Assembly (NCBI GenBank): GCA_037176885.1
Contig: JAWWNJ010000027.1
Location: 1,116,001 to 1,180,000 of the forward strand
Reading direction: 5' to 3'
Origin: Favolaschia claudopus
Lineage: Eukaryota; Basidiomycota; Agaricomycetes; Agaricales; Mycenaceae
Length of the DNA: 64,000 nt
This document shows, one piece after another, positions 1 through 11,731 of the stretch. The notes under the pieces are model-generated. The model had not been told where the DNA came from and did not search any database. It worked only from the letters and a program-made list of their open reading frames with translations. The translations under genes and the position numbers were made by a program. Numbering within the stretch: the first letter of the stretch is position 1; the number at the start of each line of letters is the position of its first letter.

Positions 1-138
1 CGCAACTGGTTTCTCTGCCCATCCAGTTGGGAAGGCAGGGAAGGACATTCCTCCATCTACCCGCGGTGTTATCCTAGGGATTGAGATCGACACTGTTGCC
101 TTCACAGTGGCCCTCCCTGCCGAGAAGCTGCAGCGACC

Positions 139-756
139 ATGGCTACTCTCAAGTCCCTTCTAGCCGGAGCATCAGCTACCCTCTTGGACCTCCAGTCCAT
201 TGCTGGCCTTCTGCAGTTTGCAACAAAGGTCCTGCCTGCGGGGCGCGCGTTTATCCGTCGTGTGTACGATGCGCTGTCCCATTTCCCATCCTTTGGCGGG
301 CGTCGCATCCCGAGAGGTGCACGCCGTGATTTGGAATGGTGGGCTCGTCTTCTTCCGACTTGGAACGGTATCCAGTCCCTACATCCTCACCGCCCGGGCG
401 TGGTTATCTTTACTGACGCCAGTGGGTCTTCCTCGAAAGGAATTGGCGGTCATCTTGGGCCTCGGGAGGCACCTATCGATTTTTTTGCGATGCGAGTACC
501 CAGGCGGCACCGGGGAAAGTCTATCCTTTTCAAGGAGCTGTGGGCCGTGCTCCACGCTCTTCGTATCTGGGCATCTCCAGCCTGGGCCGGGTCCCGGGTC
601 TTACTTCGGGTTGACAACACCGGCGGCGTGGTTGGTTTGAATGGAGGTTCTATTCGGGAGGTGCCTGCACAGGCGCTCTTGAGGGAGATCTTCCTTCTTC
701 CGCTATCTTTTGGTACGAATCCCGCCCCTTTGAATCACGCGTTCTCGAGCGTGTGA
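139..756 (+). pseudogene. RNase H domain fragment of the DIRS/Ngaro-like polyprotein
   Basis: The frame carries the RNase H core: an FTDASG strand with the first acidic residue, a KELWAVLHAL helix and a LRVDNTGG strand. It enters by frameshift from upstream RT sequence that lies in another frame. Close to 712 the frame jumps, through a deletion, into sequence that in the other copy lies about 410 bp further on, and then ends. The last RNase H motif is therefore missing. It is a dead fragment. Confidence 0.8.
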
Positions 757-1520
757 TTCGTGGTATACTCCGGGTGTACGGAGATGCAGAACGTAAGGAG
801 CGACTTCCTATTACGCAGCCCGTCCTAGCCCAGATTATTGCCTCCCTCTCCAACCCTATCTCCCTTCCGCGGGGTGTTTCTCGTGAGCTAGCCGAGACTC
901 TCCGAGTTGCCTACGCCCTGGCCTTTGCAGGTTTTCTTCGCTGCGGCGAAATCACCTACGACTCTTTCGATGGCGCTTTCAACCTCAAGCGCCGCGACAT
1001 CATCATTCAAAACGACGAGTACCTCACCGTTGACCTCCCGGCCTCAAAAACCGACCCCTTCCGCGCTGGGGTGCGCATCACTATCGCAAAACTGGCTTGC
1101 CCACCTGTGCCTACACCCTCCTCCGCGCCCACCTTAATAAGCCGGGCAAGCCCGACGACCCGCTGTTTGTGGGCCGGCGTACTCGCGATGGTACAGGCTA
1201 TGGAGCTTTCTCGCGGAAGCTTTTCATCGACTGTTTGAAGGCCTGTCTCACTCATGTCGGGATTTCATCGTCAGGATATTCGGGCCATAGTTTCCGCCGT
1301 GGCGCTGCCACTTGGGCTCGACTCATCGGTCTCTCCGACCTTGACATTCAGCGCCTGGGCCGTTGGACTTCTGACTGCTTCAAACTATACATTGACACGC
1401 CACCTGATGTCATTGTGGGGTTGAGTAAACGCCTTCTCTCCGACCCCCCACTTATTCAACCAACCTCCATGGTTGTCGCCCCAGGATTGGTTTGGCGCGG
1501 CGACGATGCCCTCTGGCCGC
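730..1520 (+). pseudogene. Tyrosine recombinase of the DIRS/Ngaro-like element, frameshifted
   Basis: Two frames (about 753-1096 and 1097-1520) together give a phage-integrase-type tyrosine recombinase. The first holds the GFLRCGE motif with the first catalytic arginine. The second holds HSFRRG (the H-x-x-R pair), LGRW and a downstream tyrosine in a KLYI context. A one-base deletion near 1090 separates them. In DIRS-type elements this enzyme replaces the DDE integrase and inserts circular cDNA. The central 27 codons (about 1191-1271) are present here and absent from the copy at 54491-55360. Confidence 0.8.
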
Positions 1521-1709
1521 ACCCCTTTTCTTGCTCTCTTGGCCTCAGCTCACCCTCCTCGCTGTCCCGGCAACCCTTCCTCCCTCGGGCTGCCTTGTCT
1601 TCCTGGGTTCCGGCCCGAGAGCGCTCGCTGCGAGGTCACATCACCCTCACCGCAATCATAAATATACCATCCTTTTTCCTCCCTCCCTTAGCACGAGCTT
1701 GCAGCATTC

Positions 1710-3010
1710 CACTTAACATGTCAAGTCTCACAGCCACATTCACACACCGCCAACTCAGCCGCCGCGTCAAGTGTGACAATGTCACAAGTGTAACACTTAA
1801 CAGTCTGCGTCTTGTTTTCCAACAATTCTGGCTTGTAAATTGCTCGACCGCCTCTGCATGAATGTACACTGTGTCTGGATGCACTGTAGCTCACTTTCTA
1901 CCTCATCAAACCACCGAAATTTTGATTTTCTGGAGCTACTATGCCTTGCCTCTCTTGGACTGAAATGTGTACTTCCTGCGCCTGCGGAATCTCAAAAACA
2001 TGTATTTATAATTCTTAAACGTCTCAAGCTTCTCAAACTACCTCTGGCTTGAAAGAACATTTTTTCCTGGGCGGAATCAGCCCTTTTTTTCAAAATATTT
2101 CTCGTGGATTCATTTTTTCAGCCTCCAGGTGCAGTAAGATTGCAGGATGTTCTTGGACGACAATCAGATATATCCCACCAACTCTCTTGACCTTTCTATG
2201 GCGCTCTGGGCCTACATCCGGCATAAGTCTACCTCTCCATATTGATTGATTGATTTGTTCTTCATTCCCGAGCGTGACTCATTGCTATTGCAGCTATGTG
2301 GTGTGTTCCTTCGCATCCTTTTCTAGCATGTATCTAATTTCTAACAGCTACACCTACTCCATGCCTTGCACTTTGTGGAACCGCGCCCCATTAACGATGT
2401 CAGGGTTCACCGATTCTGACCGGAGCAACCCGTTGCGTGAGAACCATCCAGCACATCATTCTCGCCACCGCTCAAGCACACAGAGCAGCTGTCCGCATTT
2501 CGTACTTGTGTTCTCAAAGGTTTTCGATGTTTTGTAGACAAGAATGTGAAGTTACGATGTACTTACTACTCAAATAAATTACCCCAAATTTGAGCCTTGA
2601 TAGAATTGTTTGATCCTTCTATGTCTCTTTGTGCACTCACATTGAAGCTCTCCTGAGCTCTCCCTTTTCCCTTTCTTTTTTCGCATTTTTTCCGCGTTTT
2701 TCCCCTTTTGGACACCCAGTAGTATGAGCGGAAAACCGCCCCGCCCCCCCAGAAAAGGCAATGATCATCAGTTGCCATCAACCACCGCCTCAAATGGATC
2801 GCTCTTTCTGCGGAGTTCTGGTGTCCGCCGAGGTTGCTAATGGGTAGATATTGGGCTCAGGAGTTGTCTGAGTGCCCAACTGGCTCTGTGCTTTTGATGA
2901 GCAATTCAGACAGTCATGATTCTATTATTAGGACCTCATACAAAGGAACGAAAAAAAACTGCAATCGATCCTCTTGAGGGTCACCAAATGCATTGAACTT
3001 CCATTAGCGG
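1710..3010. other. No recognisable gene
   Basis: The stretch after the retrotransposon end is AT-rich with short unconnected ORFs. The palindromic GTGTGACAATGTCAC sequence near 1769-1783 is the only local structure noted. Nothing else can be supported. Confidence 0.5.
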
Positions 3011-3202
3011 GTTTGTGCGAAGCGACCCGGGTCGCTTTGGGACCGCTCAGATCTCGACAACGAGCAGTCTCAGGTGTGAAGTCTCAGCGACCTAGCAATG
3101 CCCTAGGGCAATACTCTTCTAGGTCGCTTAGAGTCCGCACCTGGTATCTGTTCTTGCAGAGATCTGAGCGATCGAAAAGCGACCTGGGTCGCTCGCACAA
3201 AC
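3011..3202. mobile_element. Foldback element (192-bp imperfect palindrome)
   Basis: The left half, starting GTTTGTGCGAAGCGACCC, is repeated in inverted form in the right half, ending in TCGCTCGCACAAAC. Similarity continues to the centre, a CCCTAGGG palindrome at 3101-3108. Arms are close to 95 bp with scattered mismatches and small gaps. There is no coding capacity. Such foldbacks are usually non-autonomous DNA transposons; no target duplication could be recognised, so the superfamily is open. Confidence 0.65.
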
Positions 3203-3535
3203 TCTATATTATCAGCTCGGTGTGCCGCAGACGCAGTTCTCGCTGCCAATACGCCGCGAGTTGCTAGAGATCAGTGAGCGATGACTGACTTCGCACGCCA
3301 ACATCAAATTGCTCTTGCGCTTGTCTCCCATCGGCGAGGGGTCGTGTGATCCTGGACAGGAACCCCTGCAACACCGGGGCCGTGGAGCAGTTGTACGCAT
3401 GCTCAGGCAAGCAGGTAACGCGGGTCGGTGGATCGCCGTTCGGGAGACAGCCTTCACACATCATGATAAGTTACTTTGCAATCTAAGATGAAGATCATGT
3501 AATGTACATCTAATCTATCTACTTATGGTGCGGTT

Positions 3536-3959
3536 AACTTAGTCACTACCAATTGCTGACAACCGTTACTCCTCACCCAAAAAAACCCAGATTTTCTATT
3601 CCTCTTGTAAAAACGCTCTGTTCAGTGAGAGGAAACTTTTCCCAAGACCAATTAATATTTGGTGCAAAAATGGGGGAGTAATTCAATACTCAGTCAACCA
3701 AATTGGGACTCCCTGCCACATAACCACCACATGGGTGCATACAGGCTTGTTCACGTCTTCATGTACTCTCGTGAGTATCCAAATAATGAACTCCAGCACC
3801 AAACATGGAATATTTTGAGACTCCTGGCACACAAAATTTGCCGTTTTTGTTCCGTTTGGGGGGCATGTTGTGACCGGCGAGGTACATCCCAGCAACATTT
3901 TTGGCTCCTGTGGATTTGAGAGTAGGGCAACTTTGGTGGTCACTAAGTTAACCGCACCA
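3536..3959. mobile_element. MITE with TGGTGCGG termini and TA target sites
   Basis: The left terminus TGGTGCGGTTAACTTAGT is repeated inverted at the right end, about 25 bp with three mismatches further in. Both ends abut a TA dinucleotide (3534-3535 and 3960-3961), as expected for Tc1/mariner-superfamily insertions. There is no ORF of note inside. The outer bases resemble those of the two elements at 10926 and 59057 (TGGTTGCGG), so they may form one wider family. Confidence 0.75.
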
Positions 3960-5951
3960 TACAGAGATGTGAGATAAGTAAGATTTGAGATAAAAGATAT
4001 TTGAGTAAAGTAGTGGCCACGGGCCGCGTAAGTACTATTCAGCAAGAAAATATGTGTGTATCACACACAGTGAGCCTGCTCACAATTTGAAACAAGATCT
4101 ACTTATTTGGAACTCTTCAACGCGGACCCATAAATAGATAGGTGATCAGGACATGACAATATTAATGTCACCCCACAAATAGACGACTGAATAGGTACCT
4201 TAGCCTGGCCTGACGGGTTGCCGTATTTTGGAGGCAGTCAACACTAGAGGAGTACTCAGTCAACCAGGTAGTGCTCGAAGCAGCCAAGAATGACAGAAGA
4301 ATAGTGTGGTCATTCATGAGAAGCCGTTGTAGCTTCAATCAATACAAGCCGTGTTGTAACATGGAACTGGAGAGCTCTATGACTCTGGTCGCCATTCCCA
4401 TTTACCTGCCCTTCCTACCGCGCAACGTCTCTGGATGCTCACAAAGCACGATTTTCGAGTGAGACAGCTTCGAATAGACTTCTGCAGTTCTTGACTTTTG
4501 GCGCAAATTCAGAGGCTTCGCTGAAACAATCGCCGCACCTTCCAAGCCCAGTCCGACCCTCTGCACCACGTGAACCTCTTGGAGAACTCAGCAATGATTT
4601 CTTGGATGCTTAGGCGCTCGTCCAAAAGGACAAGTTTCAGGAGGAATGGCCATGTCCATATTGCCGGTTTTCTGAAGGTTGGGCCCTCAGGATCTAACAA
4701 TGCCCTGGATACTGTAAGCGGTGGCAATGTTAGGACAAATTTAAAGGTTGTGTATACCATAGCCCACGTGTCAACGGGGCGCAAAGTTTGATGTTGGTTG
4801 TGAGATCCAGCTGCAAATTACTGCATTTCGATTCCATGTTTCCCCTCCAAACTGCAACAGCGAGCGATGAACGGTTGGAATAACAGACCGGCGTCGCTTC
4901 TTCAATGGCACGAGTGCCGTAGCTTGGCAAAGGCTCCGAGAACAATCTGAAAAGCCAGTCCTCTGTGGTAAATAATTAGCACAAGTTGGGTGGATTGGGA
5001 TTATGTATTTACATACCCGGGACCTGCGAATTTCCTCCCACTGAACACCAAGCGTCTGAGTTAGAGGCTGACGATGCAGGCTCGGAGTCCGCTATCGTAT
5101 TGGACATCGCAGGGCATGTCAATAGTCCCCCAGGAATAGTCATTAGTCTGTAACAACTCTGTCCAAGCTGTCAAATAGATGCGCTGTAGCTTATGCCTTC
5201 AAAATCAATGGGACTCCTACAGCAATGTTCATCGGCGGGGACTGCATGTGCATGTTAGTATTACATCGCAAATTTAAGTCTTTCAATGATGCGTACGGTA
5301 AGTCTCCGCACTGACAGGCGACCAAGCAGCTTCTATGAAATCGCTCCTAGCACTCATGGTGGCAAGAAAAGGATATCGGCGCAGTCTCGATCTGTGTATT
5401 CCTTTTATAAAACGGGGATTGTTGACACATAAGCAATGGGAAGCAACAATGGAAGCCCTTTTGACATGATTTGGCTCTGCTTCTTTGTCAACAATGGGAC
5501 CGAAAACAGAAGCTCCGAGGTATATTCAGAAAGCCCCTCGGAGTAAACACTAGTTACACCAAACAGAAACGAAACTATTGCGTAAAAGTTGCCATCCTGC
5601 GTACGAACCCAAAAACAGGCTCAAGATGGGTGACCTCCGATGGAGAAGCCTATCTCGAAGGGAGACTTGAGCTCGCGATCAAAGGATGCCTTGATCAGCT
5701 CCTTGCACGGTGTCGCAAACCAATGGAAAAATGAGAGGATATCTCAAAACGCATGATCCGGAGGACGGGTTTGCCCGGCGAATGGCTCCACCACGGCGCT
5801 AAAAGTATCAACCGTTTCGACGAAGTAGGCATAGTGCACCGACTGCAGATTGGTGCAAACCAGTGCAGTTCGATGCAAATTAATGACAAGCGATGCAGAT
5901 CGGTGCAAAGTGAGTAAAAAGTCAATGCAGTGAAGATCACATGCCTGTAAT
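3960..5951. other. No recognisable gene; short TGCA-rich degenerate repeats near the end
   Basis: No ORF here resembles a known protein. Between about 5829 and 5930 a degenerate motif of the type GATGCAGATCGGTGCAAA recurs several times in loose tandem. The sequence right up to 5951 serves as the target site of the next element. Confidence 0.45.
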
Positions 5952-6999
5952 TAGTGTTGCCGCGGCTCGGCTCGGCTCCGGCCAGCCGACTGAGCTGAGC
6001 TATTTTAAGCTGAGCTGAGCCAGCCGTTACTAGGGCGGCTCCACGTGGCTCGGCTCAGGCTCAAGCCGGCTTGAGCCCGGCTAAGCCGCAGCTCGACCAC
6101 AATTTTGCTCAGCCTGCGCACCCGTTGCCCAAGGGGTACAAATCCTGTTTAAATACACATTTGCAGTCCCCCAATGCCCTTGACCTTCATATTTCACGTC
6201 TGCGCTGTCATTCGTAGTGTTTTCGTCACCATGAGAAAATGTATTTATGTGAAAATAAATTTAATAAAGATTTAGCGAGCAACGTGGCTCGCCAGTGTCG
6301 ACAGCGTCAAGAGAGCCTGTGAGTATTCTTAAAAGACTAAGGTAGACGACACGCAAATACGGACAACCCTCCAAATCCGGAAGATTGGACAAGATTTTCA
6401 AACCCGTCCTTTTCCCAGATTTAAGGGACAATTTACAAAATCGGCTCCCAACATATTGTAGAGACCCATCCTGTATATGTTACTACCAAACCATTTTACT
6501 TCAGCTTCAGAATTGACAAAGTTATTCACCGCTGGAAGTGGCAAGTAGTCGTGTGAAACTTGACACATCAAGACTGATCCTGACACAAGATTTGGATATA
6601 ACTTTTTCCCCTGCCCCGCAACACAGTTTGGACATGGTTCTTATCGCAATCAAGAGACTTCTGCACAAAATGTTGGGAGCCGATTTGGCATATCTGCGCA
6701 AAATGGGGGGAAAAGGACCACATCATCGGTTTATGTCCCGATTTGGAGGGTTGTCCGTATTTGCGTGTCGTCTACCTTAGAAAGGGTGTCTGTATGCTAT
6801 TCCTATGTTGTGCGGTCGATATACAGTGCTGAAATTGCACCTTTGTGAAAAGCTTGCTGAGCCGTTGCGGAGCCGTGGATGAGCCGCAAGCCACGTAAGC
6901 CAGCCGTCAAAAATAGCTCGGCTCGGCTTTTTGCGGTGATGGCTCTGGAGCCATCAAAAGCCTAGCCGAGCTAGCCGAAGCCGAGCCGCGGCAACACTA
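5952..6999. mobile_element. Non-autonomous hAT element with exact 8-bp target duplication
   Basis: The element begins TAGTGTTGCCGCGGCTCGG and ends with the inverse complement. It is flanked on both sides by the identical octamer CCTGTAAT (5944-5951 and 7000-7007). TAG-start termini and an 8-bp target duplication are the hallmarks of hAT transposons. The subterminal regions are filled with repeated GCTCGGCT/AGCTGAGC motifs, likely transposase-binding repeats. There is no transposase gene. A second MITE occupies 6340-6777 inside it, so this insertion is the older of the two. Confidence 0.9.
6340..6777. mobile_element. AGGTAG-type MITE nested in the hAT element
   Basis: Inverted termini of about 40 bp start AGGTAGACGACACGCAAA and are flanked by TA on both sides (6338-6339, 6778-6779). 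An inner inverted pair around ATCGGCTCCCAACAT adds a second stem. It has no coding capacity. The first six bases are shared with the MITEs at 14297, 22927, 34001 and 45408, whose inner sequences differ. Confidence 0.88.
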
Positions 7000-7007
7000 C
7001 CTGTAAT

Positions 7008-7995
7008 GCAACTCGATGTATAGTAGTGCAATGAGTTAGATTATCCAAGGCTGCCAAAATTTCCGCATTGAATAACATTCATTTGCATCGCTGTTCAACG
7101 ACTTTCCAACCGGAACGGGTGCGCATCAGTACGGCAGCTGTGGGAGCTGATGGGATCGGGTGTGCCGGAATCGCTAAAGATGTGGCTAGCACGTTCCTGT
7201 AAATGAGTTTTATGTGAACAAGTTGCTACCCAGTCAGATAGTGAGACTCACAATCATCATCAGCAAAGACACCATCGAATCGGCATTTTGCGGGATGCAC
7301 GAAGTCCGGGAGAAACATACATAGAGAGACAGAAACATTGATTGAAAGGGAGACACATGCGGTCATTGTACGACACATTGAGTAAATACCAGAAACATTC
7401 CCTTAACCAACCAAGAGCGACTGTTTGCAACCGTGCCGAACGGAGACAGTGCCTTCCCCGCTGATGCATTACCTGTGCCAATTTGGGGACTCTGAAGGTT
7501 TGAAGACCTCAGATCAGTGATCCGGCAATCGGCGAGTTCGAAAACAAACCCCTCTTCAAGTTCCTCCCTCCCAAACAGTTGTTGACTCATTTACCTGCAA
7601 ATTTTGTCGCGACGGCCATCGCAGCATTTCTGCCAGCATCCCACAAAATAGGTTCGGACGGCGTCGTGATGGCATGGGTCTGCCGTAGTTCAACATAGTG
7701 TTTTCGTCTTATTTACTACTCATCCCAATTATCCAGTCAAAGTGAGCCACACAAACGCAGAGCTGAAAATGTACCATCGGCTTGGAAATCATTGGCAGCA
7801 TTGCACAAGAGGAAGGGTGGATTCATGGCTTTGGAGTTGTATATCGACTCCAAATCGACTCAGAAAGCGTAAGTCTGTGACTCAAATTACTTTGTTTTGT
7901 CCGTACTTCGGTTCTAGTGGGCTGAGAGTGTTGATGGGGACATTTCAGCCTCCTTGTTGGATCTCAAAAGCGCTCCATTGCAGACCCAGCAGCAT
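7008..7995. other. No recognisable gene
   Basis: Only short, unrelated ORFs are present on either strand. No repeat or RNA structure was recognised. Confidence 0.45.
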
Positions 7996-8085
7996 TAGAG
8001 AGTTTGCGGTGAGCCACCAGAAGCCACCTGGCGGCTCTAATAGAGAGTTTGCGGTGAGCCGCCAGAAGCCACCTGGCGGCTCTAA
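7996..8085. repeat. 45-bp tandem duplication
   Basis: Two adjacent 45-nt units (7996-8040 and 8041-8085) differ at one base (A/G). The unit starts TAGAGAGTTTGCGGTGAGCC and ends GGCGGCTCTAA. The same unit occurs in inverted orientation at the centre and inner arms of the palindrome at 8325-8645, so both come from one source family. Confidence 0.85.
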
Positions 8086-8324
8086 CGGCATGCGGATTGG
8101 AGCGGCTACGTCATGTGGCGGCTCGTTCAGCGGCTCGTCGCGCGCGGTCCTTAGCGGTTGGGTAGTGGTTGTGTACCTTGCATACTTGACTATACCTTCA
8201 GTCAATGAGAGTTCGTTGTCCAAACGTGCATAATTGTTTTGAATTGAAGCAATTTCCAGCGTCAACCGAAGTCTTCGGCTCGAATGCGCGATAGCGTCAG
8301 ATTTTCGGGTCCAATTTTCTTCGT

Positions 8325-8645
8325 GTGTGTGTATGGCTCAAGATATAGATGACTAAGTACTAAGAATAGACTCGCAAAAACAAATTTGAACCAGTCTTAC
8401 CAGCCGCCAAACGAGCCGCCAGGCAGCATAGCCGCTCCAATCCGCATGCCATTAGAGCCGCCAGGTGGCTTCTGGCGGCTCACCGCAAACTCTCTAATGG
8501 GCCACCTGGCGGCTCTAATGGCATGCGGATTGGAGCGGCTATGCTGCCTGGCGGCTCGTTTGGCGGCTGGTAAGACTGGTTCAAATTTGTTTTTGCGAGT
8601 CTATTCTTAGTACTTAGTCATCTATATCTTGAGCCATACACACAC
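8325..8645. repeat. Perfect palindrome, 145-bp arms, 31-bp spacer
   Basis: Bases 8325-8469 are the reverse complement of 8501-8645; I found no mismatch by eye. The spacer 8470-8500 is part of the 45-bp unit that is tandemly duplicated at 7996-8085. The arms contain repeated AGCCGCC motifs. If transcribed, it would form a near-perfect 145-bp RNA duplex. It could be a foldback transposon, a recent inverted duplication or an assembly artefact. Confidence 0.85.
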
Positions 8646-8971
8646 TGTAGCCTCGACCAAGCGCTGCCAGGTTCCCCGAGGAGCGCGAGACGACGGTTGG
8701 GGATGTCGAAGCCGAAGCTGGGCACGGGTACGGGTGCGGTGCTGGTGTCAAGGTCGGTGATGGTGTCGGAAAACTCCTCGTCATCGGTGTCGGCAAGGAT
8801 TAATGCGATGTCCTTAAAACAGCTGGCGCACGCCGCGCAAGCGCTACGGAGGGCGGCGGCAATATATTAATACTGACGGCGACGGAAGGTGCCCCGGGAG
8901 CAGCGTCGACAATGGAGGTATCGATCATCGATGACCTTGCGTAACGGAGACGGGACAATTGTAGTCTTATG
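8646..8971. other. No recognisable gene
   Basis: GC-rich stretch between the palindrome and the next TIR element. It has a run of glycine-like GGT/GGG codons in one frame but no credible protein. Confidence 0.4.
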
Positions 8972-9411
8972 GTTACCGCGCCCCTCCAACCGCGTCAGAA
9001 TGTTATTAGCTAATATTATATAAGCAGATTTCACGTCGCGTATATCTCCCTCGAAAATCGTGTTCTTTCTTCATTTTCTCAGAACATGCTCGCTATAATA
9101 CCTGAAGCTACCTTTCTGTCTCCTCAGATCTTCGATAACATGACGACGTGCTGCAGGAAAAGGTAGCGCGTTTGCATCACGTGGGAATCGGGCTTCTCGG
9201 CCGAGCTCTAAAATGCATTCAACTTGAGCCCAAAATGCCTCAGAAAATTTGAGAAAGAGCGCACAAAGGGTAAGACTTGAGCTTGGAGTACCTTGGACGT
9301 AGAAATAGCATCAAAAAACGACAATGCAAGGGGGAAAACAGAAACCGGCGATTCCCGGCTTATATAAGATTAGCTAATAAGATTCTGACGCGGTCCGAGG
9401 GGCGCGGTAAC
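8972..9411. mobile_element. TIR element with GTTACCGCGCCCCTC termini
   Basis: About 50 bp at the left end (GTTACCGCGCCCCTC, then CCGCGTCAGAAT and TTATTAGCTAAT) recur inverted at the right end with a few mismatches. There is no coding capacity. No target duplication was clear: the left flank reads CTTATG and the right flank TAACAG. The superfamily is not assigned. Confidence 0.75.
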
Positions 9412-10097
9412 TAACAGACTCTATATAGCGAGGGCACCGAGCTGGATTATATAGAGCGTCTGTCTACGAGAGACTAGGACAATTGCGTGCTGCGTTCCTG
9501 AACTTTTAAAAATCACCTGCGTGCCGACGAGTGGTGTCAAAGTGAGAAGGGACAGCAACGACCGAGCAAAGGTGCGACCAAGTCTGTTGGTGGATGTCAG
9601 AGCTGAGGATAGACGTATGAATAGAGGCATTACATACGGCGAGCATTGCTCATGGGCATGATAGACATGTGAACCTGGAACTCGGAGATGAGGAAGACAG
9701 AAGGCAGCATAACATACACTAGTCACAGAGGGCGTATTTTCATCGAGAGCTGCAATGGCAACAACCTCATGATCATTTTTCCGGTAAAGTTGTTGAGCTA
9801 TGTGTATGGGTGAGCAGAGACAAGATAGCTTACCTCGACCAAAAGACCACTCTCCAAATAGACTCGGATTGCAGATTTACTCCTGCGCCCATTACTTTTG
9901 AGTCAAGCCCAAGAGAGGATGAACATCTTTATACTTACTAAGAGTAAGAGATCTGTGGTTGTCGTGTTTTCATGTTGAATCGACGGTTCCACAACAAAAG
10001 TTGAATGTATACATGCAGGTGCTAGTCGAACTGAAGGGTTCGAGATCATGAAGAGTCGACTCTCGAACCTTTGGGATGCAATTGGTAGACATGAGTA
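9412..10097. other. No recognisable gene
   Basis: Short ORFs only. A small inverted pair (GGGTTCGAGA near 10037 and TCTCGAACCT near 10063) resembles a tRNA B-box but no cloverleaf can be built. Confidence 0.4.
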
Positions 10098-10734
10098 CTG
10101 TAGCACTTTGTATGGGTGAAACGTAACGCGTAACGCCCGCCCTGTTTCGTTTCAACGGTAACGCATAACGGCCGGGTGGTTTCCCTGAGGACTGCGTGAC
10201 ATACAAAGATGTCGAATTATCATGTTTGTGGCTTTAAGATCTAGCTGAATCTACTGCTATAACTTGGCTATAACCCTCCTCCTCCTCACTGCACTCAATC
10301 ACTCTCTACAATCTTCGTCAAGATAGAACCGGTACGGTGCATCGGAGACCACGGGCAAGGTGCTGGGAAGGTGTACCAGAAGCTGGCCGAGGTAGTTTAA
10401 CTAGTCGCTCGAAGAGGGCTTGTGGTGGACCCGTCGCTGGTTTAGGTGTCTGAGTGTGCGCCACGGCGCAGTGTTCATGAAAAAAAAAAAAAATAGGTGT
10501 ATTACGGAGCCCGTAACAGGAGAAATGCAATCACAAAGGGCTATGGATACAAAGAAAGCATAAACGAGAGCTAAAAATTGCCCAGAATCCGTTTAAATAG
10601 ATTTTATCGGTGTTTGCCCGCCCGTTTCCAAAATTCTATGATGTCACGCATAACGCTGAGGCCGTTTCTGGTTTCCATGCGTAGCGTTTCCAGTCACGCT
10701 CGAGGGTCTGTTTCCCCCATACAAAGTCCTACAG
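10098..10734. mobile_element. MITE with CTGTAG termini and TA target sites
   Basis: Inverted termini of 25 bp (CTGTAGCACTTTGTATGGG at the left, two mismatches to the right end) are flanked by TA at 10096-10097 and 10735-10736. The interior holds GTAACGC-type repeats near both ends and a poly-A run near 10480. There is no transposase. TA sites point to the Tc1/mariner superfamily. Confidence 0.8.
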
Positions 10735-10925
10735 TATAAGACGTGCATTGGGCGGTTGATTCAATCGGTAGTATGATTAGTAGTTGACTGCGGCGCGCAA
10801 CGAGGATATTTCTTCCGTTATCCATTATGTAGCATGAACCCCGAAGATGTTACGACCTCCAAAGTTCAACAAAACCGTTTCAACTTTGCAGATTTCGGAA
10901 GTGCTTCGCCCTATCTACAGTAGTA

Positions 10926-11445
10926 TGGTTGCGGCCAAAACTTCATGACCAGTCCCAATTTTGCTCAAAATCCTTCGGGATTCGAGATTTAGCAGGGAAC
11001 TAGGGTATGGTTTATAGGTGAAATTTTTGTTTCAGAGGAATCGGAGGTACTCCTAACTTAGGGTTACAAAACGCCAAATTTGAACAGCGAAAAACCAAAA
11101 TTGTGTGTACTAAACTCGCGAGTTTTCAGAGGCAGGTAATCAAGTCTTTCTCTGCCATTCCGCCTCTGCAACCCCGGGCTCCTTCTTCCGGACCCCACAG
11201 TGAAAGTGAAATATCCATTGATGCTGTTGCACAGCCACCGGTCCGAGTGATCCGCAATCAAAAGCGCGAAATTGCCGTGCAAAACACGGAAAACCGATTT
11301 TTCGAAGTTTTGCTCCAGTACGTTTGTAGATTACCTTCTTGCAATGTTATTTACACAATCCCAGGATGTCTCAATGAAAACTGACGTGACAGTATCAATT
11401 ACCAAATTGGGACTGCGACTTGTCACGAAGTTAGGTCCGCAACCA
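10926..11445. mobile_element. MITE with TGGTTGCGG termini, copy 1
   Basis: Terminal inverted repeats start TGGTTGCGG and are flanked by TA on both sides. A second copy with the same interior lies at 59057-59601, where small indels make it 25 bp longer. The copies are clearly homologous through the whole length. There is no transposase gene. Confidence 0.88.
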
Positions 11446-11731
11446 TACGTACGTGTGATGATTCAATGATAATCAATGTTTGTCAATACCGATCATCTAA
11501 GATCGCTATTCATTCGTGACAAAAAGAGCTCAAATCAATATTTCGTGATTTCGGCCAAAATTTTGCCCACCAACCACTAAGAATAGCGGATATCTCGATT
11601 CTGATTATCACCCAAAAAATTTAGCAGGTGCCTGAACTCATTCCGATACATATCGGGATGGGAAAAATTTGTCGAGTTTTGATTGTCCGGAACTGTACGT
11701 ATGATACTGTGGCACGGGGGGTTCAAAGCCC
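11446..11731. other. Spacer between MITE and cyclin gene, 3' side of the gene
   Basis: This is downstream of the minus-strand cyclin gene and would include its 3' UTR. No polyadenylation signal was obvious. Confidence 0.4.

Larger units (their letters stand above)
1..1709 (+). mobile_element. DIRS/Ngaro-like retrotransposon, degraded copy, cut by window edge
   Basis: This is a second copy of the element at about 51552-55553 and matches it from about 53520 to 55553. It encodes the end of the reverse transcriptase, the RNase H domain and a tyrosine recombinase. Compared with the other copy it has a one-base deletion near 137, an internal deletion of about 410 bp at 712 that removes the RNase H/recombinase junction, and a one-base deletion near 1090. 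It keeps an 81-base stretch (about 1191-1271), just before the recombinase H-x-x-R motif, that the other copy has lost. Similarity stops at the same base in both copies (GCAGCATTCC), which fixes the element's 3' end. It cannot encode an intact protein. Confidence 0.88.

Noticed and set aside
10037..10072. Inverted GGTTCGAGA pair
   Set aside because: Short hairpin with no RNA family resemblance.
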